The position numbers were made by a program, and so were the translations under genes. A stretch of 64,000 bases of DNA from Euglena gracilis (lineage: Eukaryota > Euglenida > Euglenophyceae > Euglenales), in contig CP154957.1 in assembly GCA_039621445.1 (NCBI GenBank), positions 17,368,595-17,432,594 on the forward strand. The letters are read 5' to 3'. This document shows, piece by piece, positions 20,521 to 33,100 of this stretch; position 1 is the stretch's first letter, and each line of letters begins with the position of its first letter. Below the pieces are notes generated by a model. That model was not told the DNA's origin, made no database searches, and saw only the letters and a list, made by a program, of their open reading frames with translations.

Positions 20521-23500
20521 TAGGGCTGTATTGCTCCCCTCAGCACTGGCCCCGCTCCTCTTTTCGTGTAAATTTTGACCTTCCTCCTTAATTTGCACCT
20601 TTTACCCTCAATTTCAGGCTTTTGGCCTATTTTGCGCATAGCTTGCCAAAATGCAATGCACAAACTTGGCCGCTTAAGATTGGCCCCCTGGCTTTCCTTT
20701 CAACCGTGGCCCGAGCCAAGAGCCAGGGGGGGTCCGGATGAAATTTGGTTAGGGTCACCCACAATCAGCTGCGAAGTTTACCCCTGGAGAAAAGGGAGGG
20801 GGTCGAACCGAGAGAAAACGGAGCTCGAGAAAACGTACATTATTTCCGGAAATGTCGGGCTGACGAAATGAACCCCCGGGGGCCCTCTATCGCCCCCCGT
20901 TCGCCGTTTTAGCCGCTGACATGTCTGGCCCGTGTTCCGGCGCGCTTTTGCGGCCCAAAACGGTGGGTGCCCCCTCCCTCTCTGGGGGGGACTTGTTCTT
21001 TTTAATGTCATTTGCTGATTCTTGAGCTCTGCAACTCCACGAGACAGGTGTCATCCAGAATTGCCAAAACCGGCCACCCGAGGGCACCCGAGTGCTGGTG
21101 ATTGACTGGTGTTGAGAAATGTGATTGGATAGCTTATGCAATTGCATCGTTCATGTTGGTGGGGTCGGAGCTCATGCGTGCGAAAGCATTTTCCGATATA
21201 CTTCCAACCTCTTTGAGGAAAAGCGAGTTGGTGATGGCGACTCAGGAGGGCATCGCAATCCGTTCAACGGTTCCAGCTTTCTTCTTAAGCCAAGGCGTGC
21301 CCACTCCCATCTTACACACCCATCGCTATTTCAAACCCCTGGTGCTCCCGTTGGGCTTGCCACTCTGGTACCCGGCAAGGCATTTCTCGTGCATTGCTGC
21401 CACCCTCCCCCTTCACGCTGCCCCCCCCTTTCAGACGCAGAGATTGTCTGTGCATCTACCAGCTGCCCAAATCTCTCCAATTCAACATGTTCACTCCGCG
21501 TCACAGGTGCTCCTCCATTTTCACCTTCTGACGTCCGGACTTCCTGAACCAGGCAGCGAAGCTTGAAGTCACACAACTGTCCACGGGGTGGGTTTTTGTT
21601 CATTTCACGTGCACCGGTCGCGACGTCTATTGTTTTCCTCTTGTCCAGAAACGGAGGTGCGCCATCCTGCCCTTTGCCGCCCCACCCAGCGGTGGCCGTT
21701 TGTATTCGTTGGACAAGCGTGTTACGCGCTTCCCCAAGGCCCCCTGCTCCGAGGAGCGCTCCGCGCTCCGCCGCCCAACCCCAGAGGGTCCAGAGGGTCT
21801 GTATATAGTACGCCTCTTTGCCAGGCTGCAGTCTTCTTCCATGCGGGGAGTCCGGGCCAACAATAACAGGACTCGGCAGCACCGCCATTATGGAGGGAGT
21901 GACTTTAACGGAAGACCAACCAAGGCTGTCCACAGAGCTAGGTCTTGAAAGGTGGGTTTGACTCAGAAAGACCAATTGCTCTGTGAGGGGTTCGAGTTGA
22001 CGAGCCCCCACCCCCTTCCTCACGTCCAAGACACACCGTGTCGTTGATGTCCCGAACACACATTCCCTTGGGCGAGGGGCATGGGGTGGGAGCAGGGGCA
22101 CCCTTTCACTTGGTCATATGCCGACCCCCCCCCCACTCCAGGGTTGGGTGTGGCTGGTCGTTGGCCCAAACCCCCTGCCTCTGTGGAGGATTGCCATTCC
22201 ACCGAAAAACTTTGATTATTTTTTCTTAGTTTGTGGTCCATTTTCTAATTGAGGCACGATGGCTGGGATTTATCATCCCGGACCCATCTTGCCGCGGCAC
22301 CAAATGCCCCCTCCAGCCTGTCCCCAGGGCTCTGGCCTGGGCGACCTCGGCCCTCCCCAGGCGCCTGTGCCCCACCCATGCCGGATTGCTTGTCGAAGGC
22401 CGACCCCCCCCCCCCCCAGCCCCCAAGGGGGGAGTGGATGGGTCAGCCAAAGATAGCCAACAGTGGCCACCATTTTTGAGGTTCAAGGTTGTATCAAAAG
22501 CAAACTAGTCATTTTGCTGCTGGCTAAAAAAGGGTGGCAGATTGGTTTTGTTTTTTTTAAAAATTGGAAGTGTCGGTGAAAGTGACGAGTTGGTTTTGTA
22601 TTTTTCAAAAAGACAGTTGAAGGGTCCGCGAGCAATAGCATGGCCCCGCCCAACACATCTCCCTCAGTTGCGCCATTCTCAGCCTGGCGAGGTGTGACAG
22701 GGTTGGCGCTGGTGACGTAGCCCGTTTATCATTATGGCGCCGTTTTGCCTCCGCAGCAGAGTCCACGCCCTTGCTTGCCAATGGATGAGGCGGGCAAGCA
22801 TGAGTTACCAATTACAGACTGAAGCGGCTTTTTGAAATAGAGTGACGTCTTCACTGCTGTCCAACCAGGCTTGCATCGTGTCCTATGGCGTGGAGCCTGT
22901 CAACCGCCACAAACGACCCCCTCCCAACGACCAGTCCAAGTGTTAAACCTGAGGTTGACGACCATTTGCCCCGTCACTACCCCCCGCTGGCAGGCTGAAT
23001 TTTCAGATGGTGCCCGCCCCAGGGGTGCCTGCCTGGGCATGCACACCGAGGCACCGAGGTCCAACCCCCGGGAAGGAGACAGAGGCCCAGAAAAGCCTCT
23101 TTTAGGTCACTTTTGACTTTTTGCCCACAACCAGGCAGGCTCCGCCCCCCCCCCCCCCTCAGAGTGGGGGGGTAGTGCCTGCCCACCCATCCACCAGGGC
23201 GTAGCGCAGGGCCCCGCCAGCCCAACAGCTTTTTCCAGCCACTCAGCCTCGGACCCCCCCCCTATGGACGAGTTGTTAATTTTTCACAGCACCCATGCCA
23301 TGCAATGAAGGCTTTGACCAAACAAATCAGCCCTCCCCGGAAATCCAGGACAGCCTGGTGGGGTGGAGGTCAGACCCCCCCCACCAAGCACCTCTGGCCA
23401 GCCATGCCCATGGCGGCAAGGGACCAAAGGAAGGAAGGACCAAAGAAGGGCAGGGAGGCCTTGGCCCCCGCCCAGCAACGGCGTGGAGCGACACGCTGCC

Positions 23501-23920
23501 GCGGCTTTCGATTGTGCGGCGCTGCTGTGGTCCCAGTGCCGGCGTCCCCCCGCCCGTGTGCCGTTGCATTGCCACTGGCGTGGGAGTCTCTGGTGTGTGG
23601 GCAGATTGAGGCACTGCACAGGGTGATTTTATCTTTTTTTTTTCGCGTTTGTCATACGTACCCCAAAACAGGAGCAGAAAAGTATTGAGCAATTTTGCAG
23701 TTTTTTTTCTTAATCTGCCCCTGTGAAGCTTCTCCCTAAAGGCACCGGAGAGTTTTGGGGGATCCATCGATCTGATTCACCCCCCCCCCCCCCGGGGGGG
23801 GGGGGGAAGTGAGTGATTGGACTTTGAAAGTTCCCCCAAAAGTGGGTCCCCCCGAGCCCCCCCGCCCCACTCCAGTGGTGGGTGGGTCCAGAACCCCCCT
23901 CCTCACTGGGTCCTAAAGAA
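20521..23920. other. Spacer between the divergent kinases, nothing recognised
   Basis: Mixed sequence with C/G runs. At 20640-20720 there is a diverged relative of the 43.6-45.6 kb unit (CAAACTTGGCC, TTGGCCCCCTGG). A 256-codon open frame on the minus strand (22101-21331) is the longest non-repeat frame in the area, but both strands are open and I recognise no domain. Confidence 0.4.
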
Positions 23921-23925
23921 CCTCT

Positions 23926-24215
23926 GTATGTATGTATGTATGTATGTATGCATGCATGCATGTAATGCATGTATGTCTGCATGCATGCATGCATGCATGT
24001 ATGTATGTATGTATGTATGTGTATGTATGTATGTATGTATGTATGTATGTATGCATGTATGTATGTATGTATGTATGTATGTATGTATGTATGTATGTAT
24101 GTATGTATGTATGTATGTATGTATGTATGTATGTATGTATGTATGTATGTATGTATGTATGTATGAATGCATGCATGTATGCACGTACGTACGTACGTAC
24201 GCACGCACGTACGTA
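23926..24215. repeat. GTAT (with GCAT and GTAC) microsatellite
   Basis: Nearly 290 bp of four-base repeats. The Tyr/Ile/His and Met/Tyr/Val/Cys ORFs over it are artefacts. Confidence 0.95.
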
Positions 24216-26120
24216 CGAGGCATATAATACATATATTATTTCCATTGACAGGATAAGTTCTTTACAGACATTCCTCTTCTGGCCTTCGTGCACAAGGGAC
24301 GACATCTCTGGTTTGAGTGCCGCCCTTTTGGAACCTCCCGACGAGTGGGCCTCATTGGTCCATAGTTGCGCAGCCAAGACCCCCAGGGCCCTATCCCCCT
24401 ACCCGTTGCTCGGATTGTGTCTCACTCCTGTTCTGAGTGGGATCCCTGTGAAACATTGTGTGTGGCTGTGTCTGTGTTGGGGTGCGCTCTCTGCCGGACT
24501 GGGATGCCCATCCCCTTTGCTCTCTGTAGGAAGACAGCCACCCCTCCTATACCCCATCCCTCTGTCTGCCAACCTACCTGTGGGGCTCCCCACACACAGT
24601 TTTGCGACAAACCCGAAGAGCTGGGCCTTCACAACGTTGAGGTCAATCCATCCGACGGCTGTGGTGCATTCCTCCAAGAACAGGACCACCTTTCAGCGGA
24701 TTGGGGGATACAACCAGGGGGGTGTTAGGGCCCTATAGCACCCCATCCAACCCGGGGAGGGGAGGCTTCTTGGAGGTGCCAACCCATACCAGGCACCCCC
24801 CCCCCCCCTCCGACCCCGGGGCCGAAGGCGCTGGGGGCCCGAAAAGGTCCCTCCTGGACCCCCCGGGGAGTGTGCCTGCTAGATAGGGCAGGCGCCGTAT
24901 AGCACCCCCCCCAGTCGGTAAGCACAAGCCTGGACACAACACACGCATACCGCATCCCACGGGCTGTGTTCCTTCCGCCTGGCGGTATTCATTCTACGCC
25001 CCCTCTGGCCCACCCTGCCCTCCAGCGCCCGCCCCCGCCTCTCTCCCCGACCTTTTGCCAGAGGCGTCACACAGCCCCCTGGCCCCTGACCACAGCCACC
25101 CACACACGTCAGCTGACCCACAGCTGACCGAACGTTTCTGGACTGCTTCCGGGGAGGTTCAGCCTCCTACGCCCTTGAGCTTTGCCTTTGGTGTTGCAAA
25201 ATCAGAAAAAAATGCTTTTTCAAGGAAAGGCTGGAGCGATGCACAGAATCATGCCCTGGATTGCGCGGCAATGATGGTCAAATTGCAGACAGACACTGCC
25301 ACATTTTGTGGTTGTTTTTATTCATGGCAACACCACACAATTTGTCCAGCAAAAATATTGTAATTGTTCTGGTGTATGGCTTTCTGGCCCTTGATGGTAG
25401 CCCTTCAGGGAGGGTGTCAGGTGTGTAGAGGTGACCGGGGGGGCAAACCACATAGCCCCTGATTTGGGGCAGGTGCTGGCAGGCTTTGCACATCAACAGA
25501 CACCAGGACATCATCTTAGCAACAGCAAATGCAGTTCTGATTATCACCCACGCCCACAAACGGCATTTGGGAATCTAGGACGAAATGTGCTCTCAGGGCT
25601 TGGTGAAAACAACCGAGATTTTGATGATATATTTTATCATAATTTATATATTTACATATTTTTATTTTTATTATTATCATACATCAGACATCAGAGAATA
25701 ATCATCAAATATTTTATGTTGGTTCAGCTTTCAGATGAAAGAATTTGTGAAGCCGCTAAGGAATTTTGAATTCTAAAGAAAAAAATGGAAATCAATCCAC
25801 ATAAATTCTCGGTGTCTATGTCCAAAGCCGTAGATCATATCCCAGGTCTCTCTCGGTGTCAACAACATTGCCATGACATTTGGACAAAGAGGTGCACTGG
25901 AAAGGGGCTGATGCTATTTACAGCAGTTTTTTTTTTAATATTTCTGTATTCTTTTGTTGCGGTTTTTTTTGTCGCTTCGCATTTATTTCACACTGATCGT
26001 TGCCTACCCAGCGCACCGCTCAATCCCCGCTCACAGTCCTATAACACTCTGACAAACCGAATGTTTTTCTGTTTCACCAAAGTGCGTTGCACTCCCCTGC
26101 GACCGTCAACCGGTATTCCG
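24216..26120. other. Spacer upstream of copy B, no supported gene
   Basis: No recognised coding exon. An AT-rich segment at 25620-26000 encodes a hydrophobic stretch in frame with the first GAF exon (about 25905-25990), but it comes from poly-T and its codon use is unlike the exon, so it is probably non-coding. A promoter could lie here, but none is identifiable. Confidence 0.4.
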
Positions 26121-26123
26121 TCC

Positions 26124-26361
26124 ATGGACTCCCGCCCCCCCCCCCTCCAGGGACTGCCGCCTTGCACCATTCCCCATCCCCCGCCCATGTGCCCCCCGGC
26201 GACGCCCTGCGGCAGCTCGGCCTGCGCCGAGTCGTTGCGGCGGGCGGGCGGCTTCCCGAGCCCCGGCGACCCGCGGTACGCAACGGCGGTGGAGCTGGCG
26301 GCGGTCGGCTGCCACGCCACCGGCGCTGCGGTCCTGCTGCCCAGCCCGCCGACAACCATGG
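26124..26361 (+). CDS. Copy B exon: start and GAF N-terminal part
   Basis: Contains [30 protein letters not shown] and GAAVLLPSP, the usual opening of a GAF domain (helix, then first strand). A Pro-rich leader precedes it. Both borders are approximate; the donor may be ATGG|GTTGTC. Confidence 0.65.
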
Positions 26362-29300
26362 GTTGTCGTTGGGGTGAAATGACATAGAAGGGTTCAATTG
26401 CCAGCATTTTTCTGTATATTTATGATGTCCAAATGGAGTATATATTTGCTTTGCATTTATATTTCTGTTGTTGTTGTTTTTTTGGAGGATGTATTCGTAT
26501 ACCTCAAAACATATTTATTAATGTACGTATATATGCACATATGCGGGAATGAATCTGATTTTTAAAATAAATTTGTTGCTTTTACGAAATTTCCTATGCG
26601 GGATCCAGCCAGCAGATTTAATGTCACAGTACAAGGTTTCCACTCAAAAGGTATCCGGTGGGTCAGTAAGGGTGGGTGCGTGCGTGTTGCACATGTGTGT
26701 GTTTGTGTGTTTGTTTTGCGGGTGGTGCGTGCATGTGTGTTCTGCCCGGAGGCGGCCTGCCCTCCAATGGACGATGAGCAGCTCTCGCCGGTGGCCCAGC
26801 GCGGCCTCGCCCCCGCTCGGCTGGCTCATGCCACGCAGTGCGGCTGGCGCGTGCTCCGCCAGCACGGCCCGGCCGTCTTCGCCGACGACGTCCCTGCCCC
26901 CCGCAGCGCCGCCGCCACGGCCACCGCCGCGGCGGTCTGCGCCGGGGCCCCCATCCTCCTCCCCGGCCCGGGCATTTCTTAACCTGGTTGGCACCCCAGC
27001 CCTGGGGGGGGGGTTCCGCCAGCCAGCACTGCAGCGCCCCATCAGGCTGCGGACTGCAGTGGTGGAGTGGAATAGATGTTTTGGCCAGCTGTAAGCAAGC
27101 CTGGACCATACATTTTTGCACGGGGGCAAAACATGGCCAAAGAGTGTTTTTGTGTTTTGTATTTCTACGTCCAAATTTTTATGATTTTCACCTGCTGAAG
27201 AACTCCACCCCGGCTGGGTGTGTTTTTTTAACCAATCTATAGTGTCAGCAAGGGCCAGACGGTAGCCGGTTGGACTTCCCTGAATCCCCCCAACCTCCCC
27301 CCCCCCACTCATCAATACCCTGGGGTTCATCTCATCTGGTTTGGTGGGTTTGCCAAAGGGGGAGGGTTGTTTGTGCCAGATTGGATTTTCTCCAAGTCAC
27401 GGAATAGTTGAGGAAATTCCGACACCCCAAATGATTCGAGATTGCCCATTTTATGCCCAAGTTGGCACCGGCCCAGTTTTGATGATGGTCGGTCACAATA
27501 ATTGCAAAATGGCAAATGAGCAGGGTTATAGGGGCCAGCCAGCACCTTTGTGCGGGCCCCGGTGGGTGGTCTTTAAGAAATTGCCGGTCCCCGACACAGA
27601 CTGCTGTGTGGGTGTGCTGGTGGTGGTTGACCAGCGGCCGCCCCGGGACCACCCTTGCGAGGTGGTGCGCTTCCTGGAGCTGCTGGCCAAGCAGGTCAGC
27701 GTTTATTTTATGTGAGTTCAATATTTAATAATTTGAAAATGAAAGTTTAATAATAGTTCAATCGTTGGCGGTGGTGAGTGTGCCAATGCCGGTGGCGTGC
27801 CAGTGCTCGGAGATAACATTGGCAAATGGAAGCAGATAGCCCCCGCCAATCCCCATGGCAAATATTCCAGTAGCGAGGGGAGGTATGACCATTCCAGGAA
27901 ATATATTTTGAGCTGAACAGAGGTTCGGATGGCAAGGACCCCAGAGTCCCAATGAGTGTTGACGTTCAAGACCTTTATTGTTTCAAGCCTTGATTTTGTT
28001 TGTGATGTGGATAATTGTGGAGCGCCTAACAGCTTAAATGGTGCCAGGAAAAACTTCTTCTAGAAAATTAAATAATCAAAGGAGGAGGGTAAGTTTGACA
28101 GGAAATACATTCCCCGCAGTTAAGAAAGGTACGTGATTCAATTCGCAATTTGAAGTTTGAGATTTCATGCCTGTTTGTTCCCCAAACCCAACTCTCACCC
28201 ATGTCGTGTTTCACGAGAAAAATTGCTGAAAAACATTGGCCCACAAGTGCAAAAAAAATGTCACCATTTGGAAAAGACCATTTTCTACACAACTCGGCCC
28301 CAAAGCAAGCAGCATGCCAAGGTATTTACTGTCGTGCCAGAAAGTGGAAGTGTTGACTCTTTAGCACATCTTTCCTGTTTGTGTTTCAGGTGGCCCATTT
28401 GATCAGTGCTGACATTCGCGTCACTGATGAATGGCAGCGGATGAATTTATTTATTGCTAAGGTTAGCCATGAGCTCCGTTGTCAGGCTTCGATGAGGTTT
28501 GCCACGGAGTTCTCACCCAATTATACGTTAGAATCATTTCTCTTGGCTGTGCCATCTATTTATTTATTATTATTTCCATTTGATAACTGCAGGCCCATCA
28601 ACACGGACCGGCCTGAGAGCCCGAGGATTATAAAAATTACGCCCAGATATAACACAATAACACAGCCCGACGCGGGTCCCGGGGTGGGGGGGCAGGGACC
28701 CACCCAAAAACCGGGCCATCTGAGGGAATTTCCCAAAAAATTTCGGCACTCTGCGTCGAAATGCATACTCGGGCCTCCTGCCTGAGACTCCCCCAGGGGG
28801 TAAGTTTATGGGAACCCGTGAACTTTGAATGTTCAGTCGCTGCATTGGACATGTGGGTTGGGGGCTGGGTCAAAAGAGCCATCACCCCAGGTGGGGGAGA
28901 GGTCAAGGTTTGGGTCCCATTCAGGAGTGAGAGGGGGGCAGCACATGTTTACGGGAAACTGTGAACAAGTTGAGGTTCATGGTTTTCCGTAAACTTCTGT
29001 TTTTGCAGGTTTATGAAGTATAAAGTAATGGATTATAAAGTAAACCTCCTCCGGCGCACACCTTTTGTATCAGGCACCCAAACGTCCAGGGGAAACTGTA
29101 AAGTGTCTGAGGGTTGGAGTAATCCCAGAACATTTCCGTCCCCGGGACTCACAAATTTCCTGGGAATTTTTATAGGTCATAATCGAAAAAATCGGACCGA
29201 TTCCATATGGGGCATGGGGTCTGCTAAGCAGTCTTTTGAGGCGATCCATTTTTCCTGGAGACCCATTTTACCCTTTTTTTTCACGTGCACCGTTTGAAAA

Positions 29301-30092
29301 TGTGTTTTCTGGGTGGGCAGACAGCGCAGGCTAGGCCGGGGGGGGGGGGTGCCCGTTGGCCAAAAAAGTGCCCCCAAATGGAACAAGAACCACGAATAAA
29401 CATATGGTGTCTGCAGTCCGAAACAGAGCCGGGTCCTGCATGGGACTCAAACTGGTCAACACCAGAAACGTTGTACAGAAAAAATAATCGCGCTTAAGTG
29501 GATGGTGGACGTCATTGCGGGACCTGATGCCGACCTGTTCAGTTTTTTTTTGATTTTTCGCCATTGATCGTCAGTAAAGCCCAAATTTTAATTTTTTTTC
29601 ACAACAATCTGTCTCGGGTGCATGGGACATTCTCTCATGAAAGCCTGGAGGCACCCCGCTGAACGGTATCCTGGGCTGCGCCGGCCTACTACTAGCAGGG
29701 GTCGGCTACCTCCTCGTTGTGCCGTGCCCCCTCCCCCACCCTGCGTGGCTGGCCCCCGTTGGCCCCACCCCGGTTGTTCATGACGTCGGGCTTGCTTGAC
29801 ACCAGCTTTTCCCGCTTTGTTCCCACTGGCTCCGCTGGCCGGACTCTGGAGCCAAAGTCGGCTGATGAGCACTGACGCGGAGACAGCGGAGAAGCTGCAG
29901 GATATCTCGGCCAGCGCGGAGCACAACCTGCAGACGGTGAACCAGATCCTGGACTTCGCCAAGCTGGACGCGGGGCGGGTGGAGCTGGAGCGGCTGCCCT
30001 TCGACCTGCGGGAGTGCGTGGAGGAGGTGATGGCCATGCTGCCCGTGGACCGGAAGCCCCAGGACGTGGAGCTGGGCTACGAGATGGCGGAG

Positions 30093-30127
<35 letters not shown>

Positions 30128-33100
30128 TGTGTGAGCTGCATTGTTTGTCTCAGGTGGTCTTGAGCCATATGGATACACCTGCCCTGCAATTCTGTGTACA
30201 ATGGTGTCTCACTTCAACAATGGTGTAATTCTTCTTTTCAAAGACGTCCAGAGTCTTTGTATTTCCCGCCCCAGGATGCGGAGGTCGTCGGGGACCGCCA
30301 CCGCCTCAAGCAGGTGCTGCTCAACCTGCTGTCCAACGCCCTGAAGTTCACCACCCACGGCTCCGTGGTGCTGTCCGTGCAGCTGCAACCCGCCGCCGGC
30401 AGCAGTAGCAACGCTGCCGGCGTCCACTTCACGGTGCGGGACACCGGGCTGGGCATCCCCGCCGAGGAGGGCCAGACGCTCTTCCAGCCCTACGCGCAGG
30501 TGAGTACCGTGTTTTGTTCGCCTCCCCACCCCCGCCCCCAGACCTGGGGCCTTTTCAGCTTTGTGGCAGCAATGGCAGTTACTGTTGCGGAGAACACATA
30601 TTTGAGGGATTTTTTCCTCGGTGGACCTCGCAGCTGCTGTGTTGTGTTCTCCCTTGCCCCCCCCCCCTCCCCACCGCAGGGCAGCGCCAGCGTGACGCGG
30701 ACGCACGGGGGCACGGGCCTGGGGCTCGCCATCAGCCGCATGCTGGCGGAGGCGATGGGCGGGCGGCTGTGGCTGGAGTCCACCGTGGGGGAGGGCAGCG
30801 CCTTCCACTTCACCGCCGCCGTCCCCCTCCGCCCCACCCCGGCCCGGGGCTTCCCCGGCGGTAGTGTGCTGCTCGTGGACGACCGGCCGGCGCGGGCCTC
30901 GCTGCTGCAGCGCCACCTGGAGTCGCTGAGCCTCAAGGTACCCCTTTTCAATTGCGGTGTTTGATTGCGATGTTGGTGGGCTCTATGGGAAAAAAATGGG
31001 AGATGACAAAGTGCAATGTGCAGTTCGCCCACAAGATGGGCCCCAATCCCATGCTGTTCCTGTCACCACCCATCCTAGCGTCAGGGTATTGTTATAATTA
31101 AGTGGGCATTGGTTTTGTGGAGGGGGGAGGGAGGGGGTTCCGACCCCCCCCCACTCCCTAGCAGTGGTGAGCTCCTCTCCGAGGCTGTCCGAGACACCCA
31201 GGGCAGAACGGGAATCGGCCAAACAGCCAGGGTGGTGGGTTGGTGGGGGGGGGTCTACCACCCCCCACCCCCTGCATGGTGGGTGGGGGGGGTCGACCAC
31301 CCCCCACCACCTCTTCTTGTATTTCCGTATTTCCTGGAGCACCATTTTTTGGACCTGAAAAAATTTTTCAGCGCCGGGTGTTTTTTTTTGGCCCATTTTG
31401 GGACCCATATGGGAGTTCCCCCCAAAAACCCCTCAAAACCCCATTTTTTCACACCTTCCAAAAATTCAACATTTTCTCAAATTTTTGATTTTGAGAGGTT
31501 TTTAAAGCAAAGAATACCGTTGAAAGCCCAAAAAATGTCAGTAAAATTTGACTCTTCCAAAATTTGGTCCACTTTTTTTGTGCTTCATTTCCCCCCCCTC
31601 TGAAAAACTACCAATTTTTAACCCTGAAATTTTTGAGATTTTTTTGTGAAAAAAAATGTGTTTTTCGCATCAAAAAAATCATATATTTTGGGTTCAGTTT
31701 TCAAAAAAATTTCAAAAAGCGGCCAAAATTCCCGTGTTCCCGAAATCGGTGAAAATGCTGTGTTGGGTGGGTGGGTCGACCCCGCCCCCACCTCCCGGGT
31801 GGGGGGGGTCGAACCCCCCCCACCAGGCCTTCCCGTTCTGCCCGTTCTGGGACACCCCTGGAACCAAAAAAAATCTTCACCTCGCTTTCTTTCGAGGAAT
31901 ATTATGTTTTATCATCTGTTTTTTTTGTCAATTCGATGAAAAAAAAAACAACTGAAAACGCAATTCTTGAAGCCCCTTAAGTTTTTTCCAGTGCTTCGCA
32001 CCTTTTTTCTTTCCTGAGGTCGGCCTCCCCCTCCCCCCTTCCAGGGGCAGAGGGTGGTACAGCACCACCTCCCCCTCTCTCATTTAAACCCCTCCCGAAA
32101 TAGACCCCCTCAAAAAACAAGACCCCCCCAAATCAGACCTCCCCCCTGGGCCAAAGCAAAAATTCAAAAAAGCGAAGAGTGAAGTGCTGGGAAATGTGAA
32201 AATATTTTCTGAAAAATTGCCAAATGCCCCAAAATTCAGACACAAAAATGACAAATTCAAAGTTTTGGGATTTTTGCGCAAAAAAAAAGGCAAACGCCAA
32301 CTTCCATTTTGTTAACTGCCAATTTGCACATGCCGCCAGGCGCCGAAGGAAATTTTCGATGATTGGCCCAACCTGAAAAAATGATGATTTTTTCGGCCCA
32401 GGTAAGTAAATAAATCAGGTCAATAAAAATTTTCAATAATAAGACCCCCCTGACAGACCCGGGTCTTGTTTTGGGGGCGGGGGTTACCACCCTGCCCAGC
32501 CCCGCCCCCGGGCCCCTCCCAGGTGCATCGCGCCCCCGTGCTGGGGTCCCCGGAGCTGCCTCCGCACTGCGACGTCGTGCTTGTGGCGGGGAGTCCTCCG
32601 TCGCCGCTGCCTGCGTGGCCTGTTCCCTGGGCCCTGTTCAGGCACCTTTGATTACCAACTTACCCCTCCCCACCGGCTCGTTGGCCCTGCCGGTGTTGGG
32701 GCCAGCATGGACACCCCTTGATTTGTCAGCTCGTTGGCCCTTGGCCGTTGGGGTCAATGTGCCCTCCCCTCCCCTCCCCTCCCCCGCCCCCCCCGAAAAG
32801 TTTCTTTAAGACCGGGGGGGGGGGGAGTCCGGAACCACTTTTTCGGTGGGTCAATTCAATATTTTCGGGGGGGTCCAAGAAAATTTCCAAAAAAAATAGA
32901 CGAAACCCCCGTTGACAGCGGGGTCCCCCACCCGCCCCTGGGGGGGAGGGGGGCTTGGCCGGCCGGATCACAAAATTTAAAATCTGGTGCATTCGCAGCC
33001 ATCCCGGAGGGGGAAAATTCGGACCGGGAAAAATTGCCGACGAAAAAATTCTGTTGGCAAATATTGGGCAAATGTTCAAAATGTTGGAAAAATTCTGAAC

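Noticed and set aside
21331-22101. 256-residue ORF on the minus strand
   Set aside because: Longest non-repeat frame in the spacer, but the opposite strand is also open, no domain is recognised and codon use is not exon-like.
23710-24378. Tyr-Ile-His-Thr ORFs
   Set aside because: Translation of the GTAT microsatellite.
25785-26123. N-terminal transmembrane segment for copy B
   Set aside because: The hydrophobic stretch comes from poly-T in an AT-rich segment whose codon use differs sharply from the adjoining GAF exon. Probably non-coding.
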